DNA of 52,719 bases from Actinoplanes couchii (GTDB lineage: Bacteria > Actinomycetota > Actinomycetes > Mycobacteriales > Micromonosporaceae). The notes below the pieces were generated by a model. That model searched no databases and had not been told where the DNA came from. It saw only the letters and a list, made by a program, of their open reading frames with translations. Shown piece by piece: positions 41,735 through 50,368 of this stretch (position 1 is its first letter; each line of letters opens with the position of its first letter). The stretch lies in NCBI RefSeq assembly GCF_016862075.1, contig NZ_BOMG01000065.1, forward strand, positions 1 through 52,719. Reading direction: 5' to 3'. Made by a program: the position numbers and the translations under genes.

Positions 41735-42870
41735 TCGCCCGGACCACCGCGATCGCCGGGATCGGCGCCACCGAGTTCTCCAAGGACTCCGGCCGCAGCG
41801 AACTGCGCCTGGCGGTCGAGGCGATCCGGGCGGCCCTGGACGACGCCGGTCTGCGCCCGTCGGACGTCGACGGCCTGTGCACCTTCACCATGGACAGCAA
41901 CAGTGAGATCGCGGTGGCCCGGGAGATCGGCGCCGGTGACCTGACGTTCCTCAGCCGGATCGGCTACGGCGGCGGCGCGGCCTGCGCGATCGTGCAGCAG
42001 GCGGTGCTCGCGGTCGGCGCCGGGATCGCCGACGTGGTGGTCTGTTACCGGGCGCTGAACGAGCGGTCCGGCCGCCGGTTCGGGCAGGCGTTCGCCTCGC
42101 CGGACGCCGACGCCGGCTGGCACCTGCCGATGGGGCTGGCCACCCCGGCCGCACAGGTCGCCATGGTGGCCCGGCGCTACCTGCACGACTTCGGGGCCAG
42201 CCCCGACGACTTCGGGCGGGTCGCGGTCGCCGCCCGGCGGTGGGCGGCCACCAACCCGCGGGCCTGGTTCCACGGCCGGCCGATCACCCTGGACGAGCAC
42301 CGGGCGTCGCGGTGGATCGCCGAGCCGCTACGGCTGCTGGACTGCTGCCAGGAGAGCGACGGGGCGGTCGCGGTGGTGGTGACGTCGGTGGAACGGGCCC
42401 GGGATCTCGCCCGGGCCCCGGCGGTGATCGCGGCGGCGGCGCAGGGGAGCGGGACCGGGCAGTACGTGATGACCAGCTACTACCGGTCGCCGGTGGCGGC
42501 GCTGCCGGAGATGGGTGTGGTGGCGCGGCAGGTGTGGGCGCAGTCCGGCCGTCGGGCGGCCGATGTGCGGGCGGCGGTGCTGTACGACCATTTCACCCCG
42601 TACGTGCTGATGCAGTTGGAGGAATTGGGCTTCTGTGACCGTGGGGAGGCCCGGCACGTGATCGCGGACGGGCGGCTGCCGGTGAACCCGCACGGCGGGC
42701 AGCTCGGGGAGGCGTACATCCACGGCATGAACGGCATCGCCGAGGCGGTCCGGCAGGTCCGCGGCACCGCGGCGAACCAGGTCCCCGGCGACGGCCCGGT
42801 CCTGGTAACGGCTGGCACAGGTGTTCCGACCAGCGCTCTTCTTCTGGAACCGGTGGATGCTCAGCCCTAG
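41731..42870 (+). CDS. ltp2: Ltp2-type thiolase-fold steroid side-chain aldolase
   Basis: The protein has 379 residues from GTG 41731, overlapping the hydratase by 4 bases. It is a thiolase-like fold without the thiolase Cys nucleophile: AIAGIGATEFSKDSGRSELRLA, GYGGGAACAIVQQAV, and the C-terminal HGGQLGEAYIHGMNG. Conserved tyrosines are present near 245-251 and at 329, where Ltp2 enzymes place their catalytic tyrosines. It performs the retro-aldol step that releases propionyl-CoA and leaves a 17-ketosteroid, working in complex with the DUF35 domain of ChsH2. Confidence 0.88.
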   Translation: MIARTTAIAGIGATEFSKDSGRSELRLAVEAIRAALDDAGLRPSDVDGLCTFTMDSNSEIAVAREIGAGDLTFLSRIGYGGGAACAIVQQAVLAVGAGIADVVVCYRALNERSGRRFGQAFASPDADAGWHLPMGLATPAAQVAMVARRYLHDFGASPDDFGRVAVAARRWAATNPRAWFHGRPITLDEHRASRWIAEPLRLLDCCQESDGAVAVVVTSVERARDLARAPAVIAAAAQGSGTGQYVMTSYYRSPVAALPEMGVVARQVWAQSGRRAADVRAAVLYDHFTPYVLMQLEELGFCDRGEARHVIADGRLPVNPHGGQLGEAYIHGMNGIAEAVRQVRGTAANQVPGDGPVLVTAGTGVPTSALLLEPVDAQP

Positions 42871-42900
42871 GCTGTGGTGACATCTACGGGGGAGATCGTT

Positions 42901-43494
42901 TTGCTGAAGAAGGCCGTTCTGGTGATGGCGCTGGTTCTGCTCGCCGGTTGCTCGGAGGAGGACCGGACCGAACCCGCGCCGGTCGTCCCGGCGTCGGCGG
43001 AACCGATCGGCGATCCGTCGGTCGAGGCCGAGGACCCGAGCGGCAACCTGGCGAGCCTGGGTGACGCGGGGGACTGGGACGCCTTCATCGAGGAGTGCAA
43101 GAACCCGGAACAGGAGGCGCTCGTGCAGTTGGTGACGACCGGGGACATGACCGGTGACGGTACGGCCGACGCGCTCGTGGCGCGGACCTGTGACGCGTCC
43201 ACCTCGTACTTCCCGTCGACGATCGAGGTCTTCGACGGCGCGTCGCCGGCGTCCGGCCCGGTCCGGGTCGGCACGCCGATCCTGACCGACGTGGGCCCCA
43301 CCGACCAGCCGTGGGTGGTCGGGATGGCGGTGAAGAACAAGGCGGTGACGGTGACCGCGTACGGCACCGACAGCACCGACAGCAACGCCTGCCCCAAACT
43401 CCGGCTCACCTACCGCTACCAGCTCCAAGGCGATGCCTTCGAGCAGGTCGACCGGGCAGCGACGAAGTCCGCCAGCTGTCTCCCGGTGTCATGA
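42901..43494 (+). CDS. Lipoprotein of unknown function
   Basis: The protein has 197 residues from TTG 42901, chosen because GGGGGAG precedes it and it gives a compact lipoprotein signal (LLKKAVLVMALVLLAGC). An upstream GTG at 42874 would lengthen it. After the lipobox Cys comes a Pro/Glu-rich linker and a domain with a calcium-loop-like segment TGDMTGDGTADALV, reminiscent of FG-GAP/VCBS units. Four further cysteines may form disulphides. It is coupled to the SUKH-like gene by an ATGA overlap. Confidence 0.65.
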   Translation: MLKKAVLVMALVLLAGCSEEDRTEPAPVVPASAEPIGDPSVEAEDPSGNLASLGDAGDWDAFIEECKNPEQEALVQLVTTGDMTGDGTADALVARTCDASTSYFPSTIEVFDGASPASGPVRVGTPILTDVGPTDQPWVVGMAVKNKAVTVTAYGTDSTDSNACPKLRLTYRYQLQGDAFEQVDRAATKSASCLPVS

Positions 43495-44267
43495 ACGCCG
43501 TCGAGTTCCTCCGGGAGATCGCCCGCCGGCTGGTGCCGCTCGCCGACCCGGTGGGCGACAAGGAGCTGACGGCGCTGCTGGCCTCGATCGGCAGCCCGGC
43601 CGGCCTGGCCGTCCGGGTCGACGACGGCCGGATCATCGTCGACCTGCCGGGGTTCGGCCTGCCCTCGGACCCCGCCGCCTTCGCCGCCGCCGAGACCGTG
43701 GTGCACCAGATGGCCAAGCAGCTCGGGCTACCGGCCGGTGGCGGCTTCGACCGGGACGAGCGTGACCTGGCCCCGGGCCGGGCGCGGCTGCGGGCCGGGT
43801 ACTGGGCGGTCGTGCTGGCCGTGGTGTCCGACGGGCCGGACGTGCCGGTGATCGTCGAGATCTCCTTCGCGTACGGCGCCGACCTGCAGAAACGTCTGGC
43901 CGAGCTGGCCGGCCCGCCGCTCGGGCACGCGCCCGTCGACTGGGACGTGCTGACCGGCCGGATCGGGGTCCAGCTGCCCGAGGACTACCGCTGGCTGATG
44001 AACCAGTACGGCACCGCCCCGATCAGCGCCGCCGCCGTCCTGTTCGAGCCGAAGACGCTGCGCCGGCCGATCGCCGGGCCGATGTTCCCGGTCGGCGACT
44101 ACCACCAGCTGCTGCCGATCGGGGCGACCCCGGCCGGCAACGAGATCGCGTACATCCTGGACTGGGAGATCTCCGGTCTGCGGATCGGCGGCCGGAGATA
44201 CGAAACCGGCCTGCTGCATCACCTGGTGGTGACGCTGGCAGGCCGGCATCTGGTGAATCAGTCCTGA
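43491..44267 (+). CDS. SMI1/KNR4 (SUKH)-like domain protein
   Basis: The protein has 258 residues. The N-terminal half is unassigned. The C-terminal half (from about 145) carries the SUKH start pattern DVLTGRIGVQLPEDYRWLMNQYGTAPI and ends in a short strand-rich part (AYILDWEISGLRIGG). SUKH proteins are often immunity proteins in contact-dependent toxin systems, but many actinomycete members stand alone. No adjacent toxin gene is seen; its neighbour is a lipoprotein. Its end overlaps the convergent flotillin gene by 10 bases. Confidence 0.6.
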   Translation: MNAVEFLREIARRLVPLADPVGDKELTALLASIGSPAGLAVRVDDGRIIVDLPGFGLPSDPAAFAAAETVVHQMAKQLGLPAGGGFDRDERDLAPGRARLRAGYWAVVLAVVSDGPDVPVIVEISFAYGADLQKRLAELAGPPLGHAPVDWDVLTGRIGVQLPEDYRWLMNQYGTAPISAAAVLFEPKTLRRPIAGPMFPVGDYHQLLPIGATPAGNEIAYILDWEISGLRIGGRRYETGLLHHLVVTLAGRHLVNQS

Positions 44268-45769
44268 ACCTTGGCCTCCACGGCCGGCTGGTCGCCGTTC
44301 AGCTTCGCGCCCGCACCGAGCTTCGACAGCAGCCCGGTCAGGTCGATACCGGTCAGGTCGCTGCCGATCTGCAGACCCTGCGCGACGTTGCCGGCCACCG
44401 ACTTGGTCAGTGACGTGGCGCCGTCGGTGGAGATGACGGTCAGCTTGTCGACGTTGCCGAGCGGGGCGCTGGCGGCCTCGACGACCTGCGGCAGCACCTT
44501 CACCAGCAGGTCGATGACGGCTGCGTCGCCGTACGCCGCGAACGCCTCGGCCTTGCGGGCCATCGCCTCGGCCTCGGCCTGACCCTTGGCCAGGATCGCC
44601 GCGGCCTCGGCCGAACCCTCACGCTCGATCGCGTCGGCGATCGCGGAACGGCGGCCCTTCTCGGCCTCACCCTCCTTGACACCCTCGATCGCGTTGGCCT
44701 CGGCCAGCGCGGCCCGACGGGCCCGCTCACCCTCACCGGTCAGGCGGGCCTGCTCGGCCTGGGCCTGGGCGGCGGCGATGGTGGCCTGCCGCTGGGCGTC
44801 GGCCTGCAGGACCGCGGCGCTACGGTTCGCCTCGGCCTCCTGCTCCACCCGGTACCGGGCGGCGTCGGCCGGCTTGCGCACCTCGGTGTCCAGCTGACGC
44901 TGCTTGAGCTCGGCGTTCTGCTCGGCCACCTTCTGCTGCTCGGCCAGGATCTTCTGGTCCCGCTCGGCCTGGGCGAGCGGGCCGGCGGCGGCCGACTGGG
45001 CCTTCGCGGCATCGATCTCGGCCTGGATGGCGGCCTGCTTCAGCGACAGGTTCCGGTTCGCCTCGGCGATGGCCTCCTCGGCCAGCAGACGCTCCTGCTC
45101 GGCGGCCTGCCGGGCGCGGGCCTCGGCGATCGCCGCGTCCTTGAGCACGCGGGCGGCCTCCGGACGGCCCAGGTCCTGCAGGTACGAGCCCTCGGCCACG
45201 ATGTCCTGCAGCTGGAACGTGTCGAGCACCAGACCCTGGTTGGTCATCGAGTGCTCGGCCTCCTCGGCGACCGCGCTGGCGAACGCCGCCCGGTCCCGGA
45301 TGATCTCCTCGATGGTGAGGCGGCCGACGATCGACCGCAGCGCGCCGGCGAGCACCTCACGGGTGAAGTCCTCGATCTCCGACTGCTGGTGCAGGAACCG
45401 CTGGGCGGCGGCCCGGATGGCGCCCTCGGTGCCACCCACCTTGACGATGGCGACACCGTGCAGCTCGGCGCGGATGCCCTGCTTGGACACCGCGCCCTTG
45501 ATGCCGACGTCGATGCGGCGGCTGGACAGGTCCAGCGACTGCAGCTTCTGCACGATCGGCAGCACGAACACCGACGCGCCCATGACGACCTTCTGCCCCG
45601 ACATGTCGGTGCTGCTGGTGCCGTCCAGGCCCTGGGTGGTCTTGCCCTTGCGGCCGGTGATGATGAAGGCCTCGTTCGGGCCGGCCACCTTGATGCGGGA
45701 GAGCACGAAGATGACGACCAGCACGATGAGCACGACGATGCCGGCTATCGCGTACAACAATCCAGACAT
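44258..45769 (-). CDS. Flotillin-family protein
   Basis: The 503-residue protein has one N-terminal membrane helix (about 3-24), a band-7/SPFH domain (GPNEAFIITGRKGK... SLDLSSRRIDVGIKGAVSKQGIRAELHGVAIVKVGG) and a very long Ala/Glu/Gln-rich coiled coil (about 190-415). It ends in VIDLLVKVLPQVVEAASAPLGNVDKLTVIS, typical of flotillins. It scaffolds ordered membrane domains. The NfeD-type gene 81 bases upstream on the same strand is its usual partner. Confidence 0.88.
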   Translation of the reverse strand: MSGLLYAIAGIVVLIVLVVIFVLSRIKVAGPNEAFIITGRKGKTTQGLDGTSSTDMSGQKVVMGASVFVLPIVQKLQSLDLSSRRIDVGIKGAVSKQGIRAELHGVAIVKVGGTEGAIRAAAQRFLHQQSEIEDFTREVLAGALRSIVGRLTIEEIIRDRAAFASAVAEEAEHSMTNQGLVLDTFQLQDIVAEGSYLQDLGRPEAARVLKDAAIAEARARQAAEQERLLAEEAIAEANRNLSLKQAAIQAEIDAAKAQSAAAGPLAQAERDQKILAEQQKVAEQNAELKQRQLDTEVRKPADAARYRVEQEAEANRSAAVLQADAQRQATIAAAQAQAEQARLTGEGERARRAALAEANAIEGVKEGEAEKGRRSAIADAIEREGSAEAAAILAKGQAEAEAMARKAEAFAAYGDAAVIDLLVKVLPQVVEAASAPLGNVDKLTVISTDGATSLTKSVAGNVAQGLQIGSDLTGIDLTGLLSKLGAGAKLNGDQPAVEAKVQD

Positions 45770-45850
45770 TCAGGCCTTCCTAGAATTAAAAGGGGTTTGG
45801 AGACCTTTGAGGAGGTATCGAAACGTCAGTGGGTCTGCTCGACCGTGCTG

Positions 45851-46369
45851 CTAGGGGGTCTGCTCGACCACGACGCTGGTATCACTGGGCGCCTCGATCA
45901 CGAAGACCTGGGCACCGGTGGGGATCGCGCGGTCGGCCCGCGCGTAGACCTTGACCGGCTGGCCGCCGAGGCGCAACGTCACCTCGCCGTAACCGCTGCC
46001 GGCCGGGACCGAGGTGACCACGGTGCCGAGCGAACCCACCAGGTTCGCCCGCTGGGGAGTGGCGTCGGTGCGCATGTTCCGCACGGCTCGGGCGAGGCGC
46101 CACGCGAGCCAGGCGGCGGGGAAGGCCGCCAGCGCGCCGATCGCGACTGCGATCGAGATCACCGCGGCGGTACGGGCGTCGAGCAGCTCGGACGCCGCGG
46201 CGCCGACAAACCCGAACGCTCCGAGGAAACCGGCCGCCACTTCGGTGGACAGCGGCCCGCTGGCGTCCGGATGCCCGAAATGCAGTAGTTCGCCACCGAG
46301 CAGCGCCAGCGCCAGGAGCACGACGGCCACGCCGCCGATCACCAGGAACACCACAGTCGCCGTCAGCAC
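45851..46369 (-). CDS. NfeD-like membrane protein
   Basis: The protein has 172 residues from GTG 46369, preceded by a GGGGGAGGG site. Two to three helices (about 3-25, 45-63, 68-92) lead to a C-terminal OB-fold (LVGSLGTVVTSVPAGSGYGEVTLRLGGQPVKVYARADRAIPTGAQVFVIE). This is the short NfeD layout that pairs with flotillin. The protein is larger at the N-terminus than minimal NfeD1b proteins. Confidence 0.75.
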   Translation of the reverse strand: MLTATVVFLVIGGVAVVLLALALLGGELLHFGHPDASGPLSTEVAAGFLGAFGFVGAAASELLDARTAAVISIAVAIGALAAFPAAWLAWRLARAVRNMRTDATPQRANLVGSLGTVVTSVPAGSGYGEVTLRLGGQPVKVYARADRAIPTGAQVFVIEAPSDTSVVVEQTP

Positions 46370-46443
46370 CGGCCCTCCCCCCGTTCGCCCGGTCGGGTCA
46401 GGGTAGACCAGCAGGGCCACCCGTGGTGTCGGCCGTACGACCA

Positions 46444-47418
46444 TCAATCCTGGTAGACGGCTCTCGGTGGGCCGGCCGGTCCCAGCCGGCTCCGCAACCA
46501 ACGGTCGTAGATCCGGGTCCACGTGCCGTCCGCGCGCATCCTCTCCAGCACCCCGTTGACGAACCGGACCATGTCCGGCCGGTTCTTCGGGATGCCGATC
46601 CCGGCCGGCTCGTCGGACACCGGAGTGCCGGTCACCACCGTCGCCGGATCCTGCGCCGCCAGCCCGGCGAGCAGGACGTCGATCGTCGACACCGCGTCCA
46701 CCTGGTGCTGCTGGAGCAGCACCAGACAGTCCAGGGTGCTGTCGGTGCTCACCGGTACCAGGTCGCCGGGCTGCTCGTCGATGGTGACGATGCTGGTGGA
46801 GCCCCGGGTCGCGCACACCTTGCTGCCCGGCTCCAGGTCGGCGAAGTCCTTGATCCCGTCCGCTTTCCGGACCAGTAGGCGCTGCCGGGAGGCGATGTAC
46901 TCGGTGGAGAACGACACCCGCTGCCACCGCTCGCACGTCATCGTCATGGTCCGGATCACCAGGTCGACCTCGTTGTTCTCCAGCACCGGGATGCGGTCGG
47001 CGGTGGTGATCGCCCGGAACTGCACCTTCTCCGGATCACCGAAGATCGCCCGCGCGACCTCCCGGGCCATGTCGATCTCGAAACCGGCCAGTTCGCCGGT
47101 CGCCGGATCCCGGAAACCGAACAGGTAGGCGTTCTGGTCGATGCCGATGAGCAGCCGCCCGTTCGTCACGATGCCGGCCATGGTGCTGCCGGCCGGCATC
47201 GCGCCCGCTTCCGGCAGAGCGCCCTTCGGGCGCAGACTGGCCCGAGGATCACATTGCGGTACGGGGGCCGGGCTCGGAACCTCGGCCGGATCCGCCACGT
47301 TCAGCGGCCGGGGGACCGACGCGGTGGCCTCGGCCGCCACCGGCCGCGCCTCCTCCGGCGTCCCGCATCCGGCGGTGACCAGCAGCAACACCGCGACGAG
47401 CACGGTCGTCCTTCTCAT
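46444..47418 (-). CDS. glnH: GlnH-like glutamine/amino-acid-binding lipoprotein
   Basis: The protein has 324 residues. The lipobox VTAGC is followed by a Pro/Ala linker and then a type II periplasmic-binding fold (RLLIGIDQNAYLFGFRDPATGELAGFEIDMAREVARAIFGDP, VDLVIRTMTMTCERWQRVSFSTEYIASRQRLLV, IGIPKNRPDMVRFVNGVL). No transporter genes are adjacent. Instead it overlaps by 4 bases a membrane protein of the GlnX type. This matches the mycobacterial glnX-glnH-pknG sensing unit, where GlnH and GlnX report external amino acids to the kinase PknG. Confidence 0.82.
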   Translation of the reverse strand: MRRTTVLVAVLLLVTAGCGTPEEARPVAAEATASVPRPLNVADPAEVPSPAPVPQCDPRASLRPKGALPEAGAMPAGSTMAGIVTNGRLLIGIDQNAYLFGFRDPATGELAGFEIDMAREVARAIFGDPEKVQFRAITTADRIPVLENNEVDLVIRTMTMTCERWQRVSFSTEYIASRQRLLVRKADGIKDFADLEPGSKVCATRGSTSIVTIDEQPGDLVPVSTDSTLDCLVLLQQHQVDAVSTIDVLLAGLAAQDPATVVTGTPVSDEPAGIGIPKNRPDMVRFVNGVLERMRADGTWTRIYDRWLRSRLGPAGPPRAVYQD

Positions 47419-48665
47419 CGATACTCTCCGATCCTGGGCCGGAACCCGAACACCACGCCCGCGACCAGGCCGCCGGTGAGCAGCACCAGCCCCGCGGTCA
47501 GGCCGGTGAGCGACCCGCCGGCCCGGGCCGCCTGCCGCTCCACCCGGTCGTTGCCGATGTCCAGCGCCCGGGACAGCGCCGCGTCCAGCCGGCCGAAGAC
47601 GGCGGTCAGACCGTTCTCGCCGGGCTCGGTGGCCAGCTCGACCGCCCGGTCCCAGTCGCCGCCGTCGTCCGCGGACCGCACCTGGACGTGCAGTTCCCGC
47701 CAGCGGACCGCCTCGTCCCTCGCCTCGTCGATCAACTGCCGGTCGGTGAACGGCGCCTGCACGATCGCCCGCGCGAACAACCCGCTCCGCCCGTTCCTGC
47801 CGATCAGCTCGTCCATCTGCGCGGCGAACGTCGCCTCGAAGCCGGTGCCGCCGCCCCGCGCCACCAGCGTCAGCGACTCGTTCGCCCGCGCCTGCAACGA
47901 GGCCCGGCCGGCGTTCGCCAGCAGCCGCACCAGCTCCGCGCCGTCCTGCTCCCCGGTGTCCAGATGCCGTCCGGAGGCGTGCAGCGCCAGCCCCGACCAG
48001 AGCAGCGCCAGCACGGTGACCAGGCTCGCCGCCAGCAGCCCCCGGTTGAACGTCCGCCGGCTGCGCCGGGACAGCAGCACCTGCGCCGCCACCAGCGCCG
48101 CACCGGTCAGCAGAGTCAGCAGCAGAGCCGCCCAGGGCACCGCCGAGGCCGCCCGGTGCTCCACCGTCAGCAACCGGTTCGTCCGGTCGAAGACGGCGGC
48201 CGCGGCCGGCAGAATCGTCTGCTGCATCAGCCCGGACGCCTCCCGCAGATAGGCGCCGCCGAGCGGCACCCCGAGCCGCTGATTCGACCGGGCCGTCTCG
48301 ATCAGTCCGGTGTAGACCGGCAGCTGATCGGCGACCACCCGCAGCCGGTCGGCGTCCGCGTCGTCGGCGTCCCGCAACGCCACGGTCAGCGCGGCGGTGG
48401 CCTTGGCGATGTCGTCCAGATAGCGTCCGCGCAGCTCGGCCGACTCCCCGTCGGCGGCCAGGAACCCGGTGGCCGCGGTGGCGTCCGCGTCGGCCAGCGC
48501 CCGGTACAACGTCTGCGCGTCCACGCTGATCGGCCCACTGACCTCGGCGATGTCCCCGATCGTGGCGCCCCGCCCGCGCACCTCCCCGACGGCGGCGGCC
48601 CCGGCGACCGCACCGAGCACCACGAGCCCGATCGCCACCAGCCAATAGAGTCGCGGTGTGGTCAT
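47415..48665 (-). CDS. glnX: GlnX-like transmembrane sensor
   Basis: The protein has 416 residues from ATG 48665. The topology is helix (about 9-27), an extracellular four-helix-like sensor (30-175), two helices (about 177-200 and 215-235), a second extracellular helical segment (236-380) and a final helix (about 382-405) with a short tail. This tandem sensor layout, next to a GlnH lipoprotein, matches mycobacterial GlnX. It has no kinase or HAMP domain of its own. PknG is not present in the window. Confidence 0.72.
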   Translation of the reverse strand: MTTPRLYWLVAIGLVVLGAVAGAAAVGEVRGRGATIGDIAEVSGPISVDAQTLYRALADADATAATGFLAADGESAELRGRYLDDIAKATAALTVALRDADDADADRLRVVADQLPVYTGLIETARSNQRLGVPLGGAYLREASGLMQQTILPAAAAVFDRTNRLLTVEHRAASAVPWAALLLTLLTGAALVAAQVLLSRRSRRTFNRGLLAASLVTVLALLWSGLALHASGRHLDTGEQDGAELVRLLANAGRASLQARANESLTLVARGGGTGFEATFAAQMDELIGRNGRSGLFARAIVQAPFTDRQLIDEARDEAVRWRELHVQVRSADDGGDWDRAVELATEPGENGLTAVFGRLDAALSRALDIGNDRVERQAARAGGSLTGLTAGLVLLTGGLVAGVVFGFRPRIGEYR

Positions 48666-48742
48666 CCGGTCCACTCTCACCCCCAGGGTGACGCAACGCC
48701 GTGTTCAGACATCGTCACCCTAAGAAGTCGAGTCCACTCCGG

Positions 48743-50320
48743 TCAGTCCGCGGCGAGATCCAGGGCGGCCAGATAGCCGAAGACCAGGGCCGGGCCCAGG
48801 GTGGCGCCGGCTCCGGCGTAGCCCCGGCCCATCACCGAGGCGGACGTGTTGCCGGCGGCGTACAGGCCGGGGATCGGGGTGTCGTCCTCGCGCAGGACAC
48901 GGGCGCGTTCGTCGGTGCGCAGGCCGCCCTTGGTGCCCAGGTCGCCGGGGATCAGGGCGAACGCGTGGAACGGCGGGCGCAGCAGCGGGCCGAGACACGG
49001 GTTCGGGCGCTGCCGCGGGTCGCCGTAGTACCTGTCGTACGCCGAATCGCCGCGCCCGAAATCCTCGTCCCGGCCGGTCGTGGCGAAACCGTTGAACCGC
49101 TCCACCGTCCCGCGCAGCGCCTCCGCCGGAACACCGATCCGCGCTGCCAGATCGTCCAGGGTGTCCGCCCGATGGGCCACACCCGCGTCGAACCAGCGCC
49201 GGGGGAGCGGAGTGCGCGGGGCCCGGCCGGCGAACAGGTAGCGGTCCCGGTACGTGCGGTCCACGACCAGCCACGTCGGCAGGTGCGGTCCGGTGCCGGT
49301 GCGGCCCAGGACGGTGTGCACGAAGTCGACGTACGGCGCGGCCTCGTCGACGAACCGGCGGCCGGTGCCGTCGACGATCAGGCTGCCGGGGAGGTTGCGT
49401 TCGGCCAGGCAGAAGTACGGGCCACCGGTCAGTGGCAGGGCCGGGCCCCACCACGCCTCGTCCATCAGGTCCACGGCGGCACCGAGCGCCTGCCCCGCCT
49501 CGATGGCCGTGCCGACGTTGGTGGGGGCGCCGACCGTTCCGGTCGTACCCAAACCGTGGTGTTGCCGACGCAGCCGCTCGTTGTGCTCGAACCCGCCGGC
49601 GGTCAGGACCACCCCGCGCCGCGCCGTCAGGGTCCGGTCGCCGCAGCGGATGCCGGTGACCCGCCCGCCGTCGGTGACCAGCGCCGTCATCGGGGTGCCG
49701 AGCAGCACCGGAACCCCGGCCGCGCGCAGTCCGGCCCGCAGTCCGGCGGCGAGCGCCTGGCCCATCGTCAGTTTGCGCCCGGTGAGCCGGCCGGCCGTCA
49801 GCCGCGCCACGGTCAGCGCCGCGCGCGGGTGCCGCAGCCCCAGTGACAGCCAGCGGTAGTCGAGGGCGGTCACCGCCATCCCGTTCGGCGCCGCCTGATA
49901 GGGCTCGGCAAGATCTTCCAGGTCCTTTCCGGTACGCCGGACCGGCAGCGGGCGTGGTTCGACGGTGCGCCCCTCGGCCAGTCCACCGGGCGCCTCCGGG
50001 TGGTAGTCGGGGTAGCCCGGCACCCGCATGAACCGCAGCGGCGTGTGCTTGCGGACGAAGTTCAGCACCGTCGGCCCGTGTTCCAGCAGCGCGTCCCGGC
50101 GGGCCGGCGACACCTCGTCACCTGCAACGTGTTTCAGATAGGTGGCCGCTTCCGGGCCGGGCATCCACAGGCCGCCACCGGACCGGGCTGTCGAACCGCC
50201 GAACTTCGCCGCGGACTCCACGACCACCGCACGGAGGTCGAGGTGTGCCGCGGTGAGGGCGGCGGTCATGCCTGCCGCACCGCTTCCCACTACGACGACG
50301 TCGTACTCTTCCTCGGTCAT
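48743..50320 (-). CDS. 3-ketosteroid delta1-dehydrogenase-like flavoprotein
   Basis: The protein has 525 residues from ATG 50320; a GTG at 50323 sits immediately before it. It has the FAD fold VVVVGSGAAGMTAALTAA and FGGSTARSGGGLW, GYPDYHPEAPGG, DLGTKGGLRTDERARVL, GLYAAGNTSASVMG and YAGAGATLGPALVFGYLAALDLA. It is a paralogue of the KstD-like protein at 35552 and of the same class. A KstR box touches its start codon, so it belongs to the steroid regulon and may dehydrogenate a different steroid intermediate. Confidence 0.82.
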   Translation of the reverse strand: MTEEEYDVVVVGSGAAGMTAALTAAHLDLRAVVVESAAKFGGSTARSGGGLWMPGPEAATYLKHVAGDEVSPARRDALLEHGPTVLNFVRKHTPLRFMRVPGYPDYHPEAPGGLAEGRTVEPRPLPVRRTGKDLEDLAEPYQAAPNGMAVTALDYRWLSLGLRHPRAALTVARLTAGRLTGRKLTMGQALAAGLRAGLRAAGVPVLLGTPMTALVTDGGRVTGIRCGDRTLTARRGVVLTAGGFEHNERLRRQHHGLGTTGTVGAPTNVGTAIEAGQALGAAVDLMDEAWWGPALPLTGGPYFCLAERNLPGSLIVDGTGRRFVDEAAPYVDFVHTVLGRTGTGPHLPTWLVVDRTYRDRYLFAGRAPRTPLPRRWFDAGVAHRADTLDDLAARIGVPAEALRGTVERFNGFATTGRDEDFGRGDSAYDRYYGDPRQRPNPCLGPLLRPPFHAFALIPGDLGTKGGLRTDERARVLREDDTPIPGLYAAGNTSASVMGRGYAGAGATLGPALVFGYLAALDLAAD

Positions 50321-50323
50321 CAC

Positions 50324-50337
50324 TAGAACAGGTTATA
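50324..50337. promoter_or_regulatory. KstR box between two divergent KstD-family genes
   Basis: TAGAACAGGTTATA fits TNNAACNNGTTNNA exactly. It ends 3 bases upstream of the minus-strand ATG and 31 bases before the plus-strand GTG, so it overlaps at least one promoter or leaderless start. Confidence 0.8.
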
Positions 50338-50368
50338 GTTATCCGGCCGTAACGCCTAGGAGGTGCGC

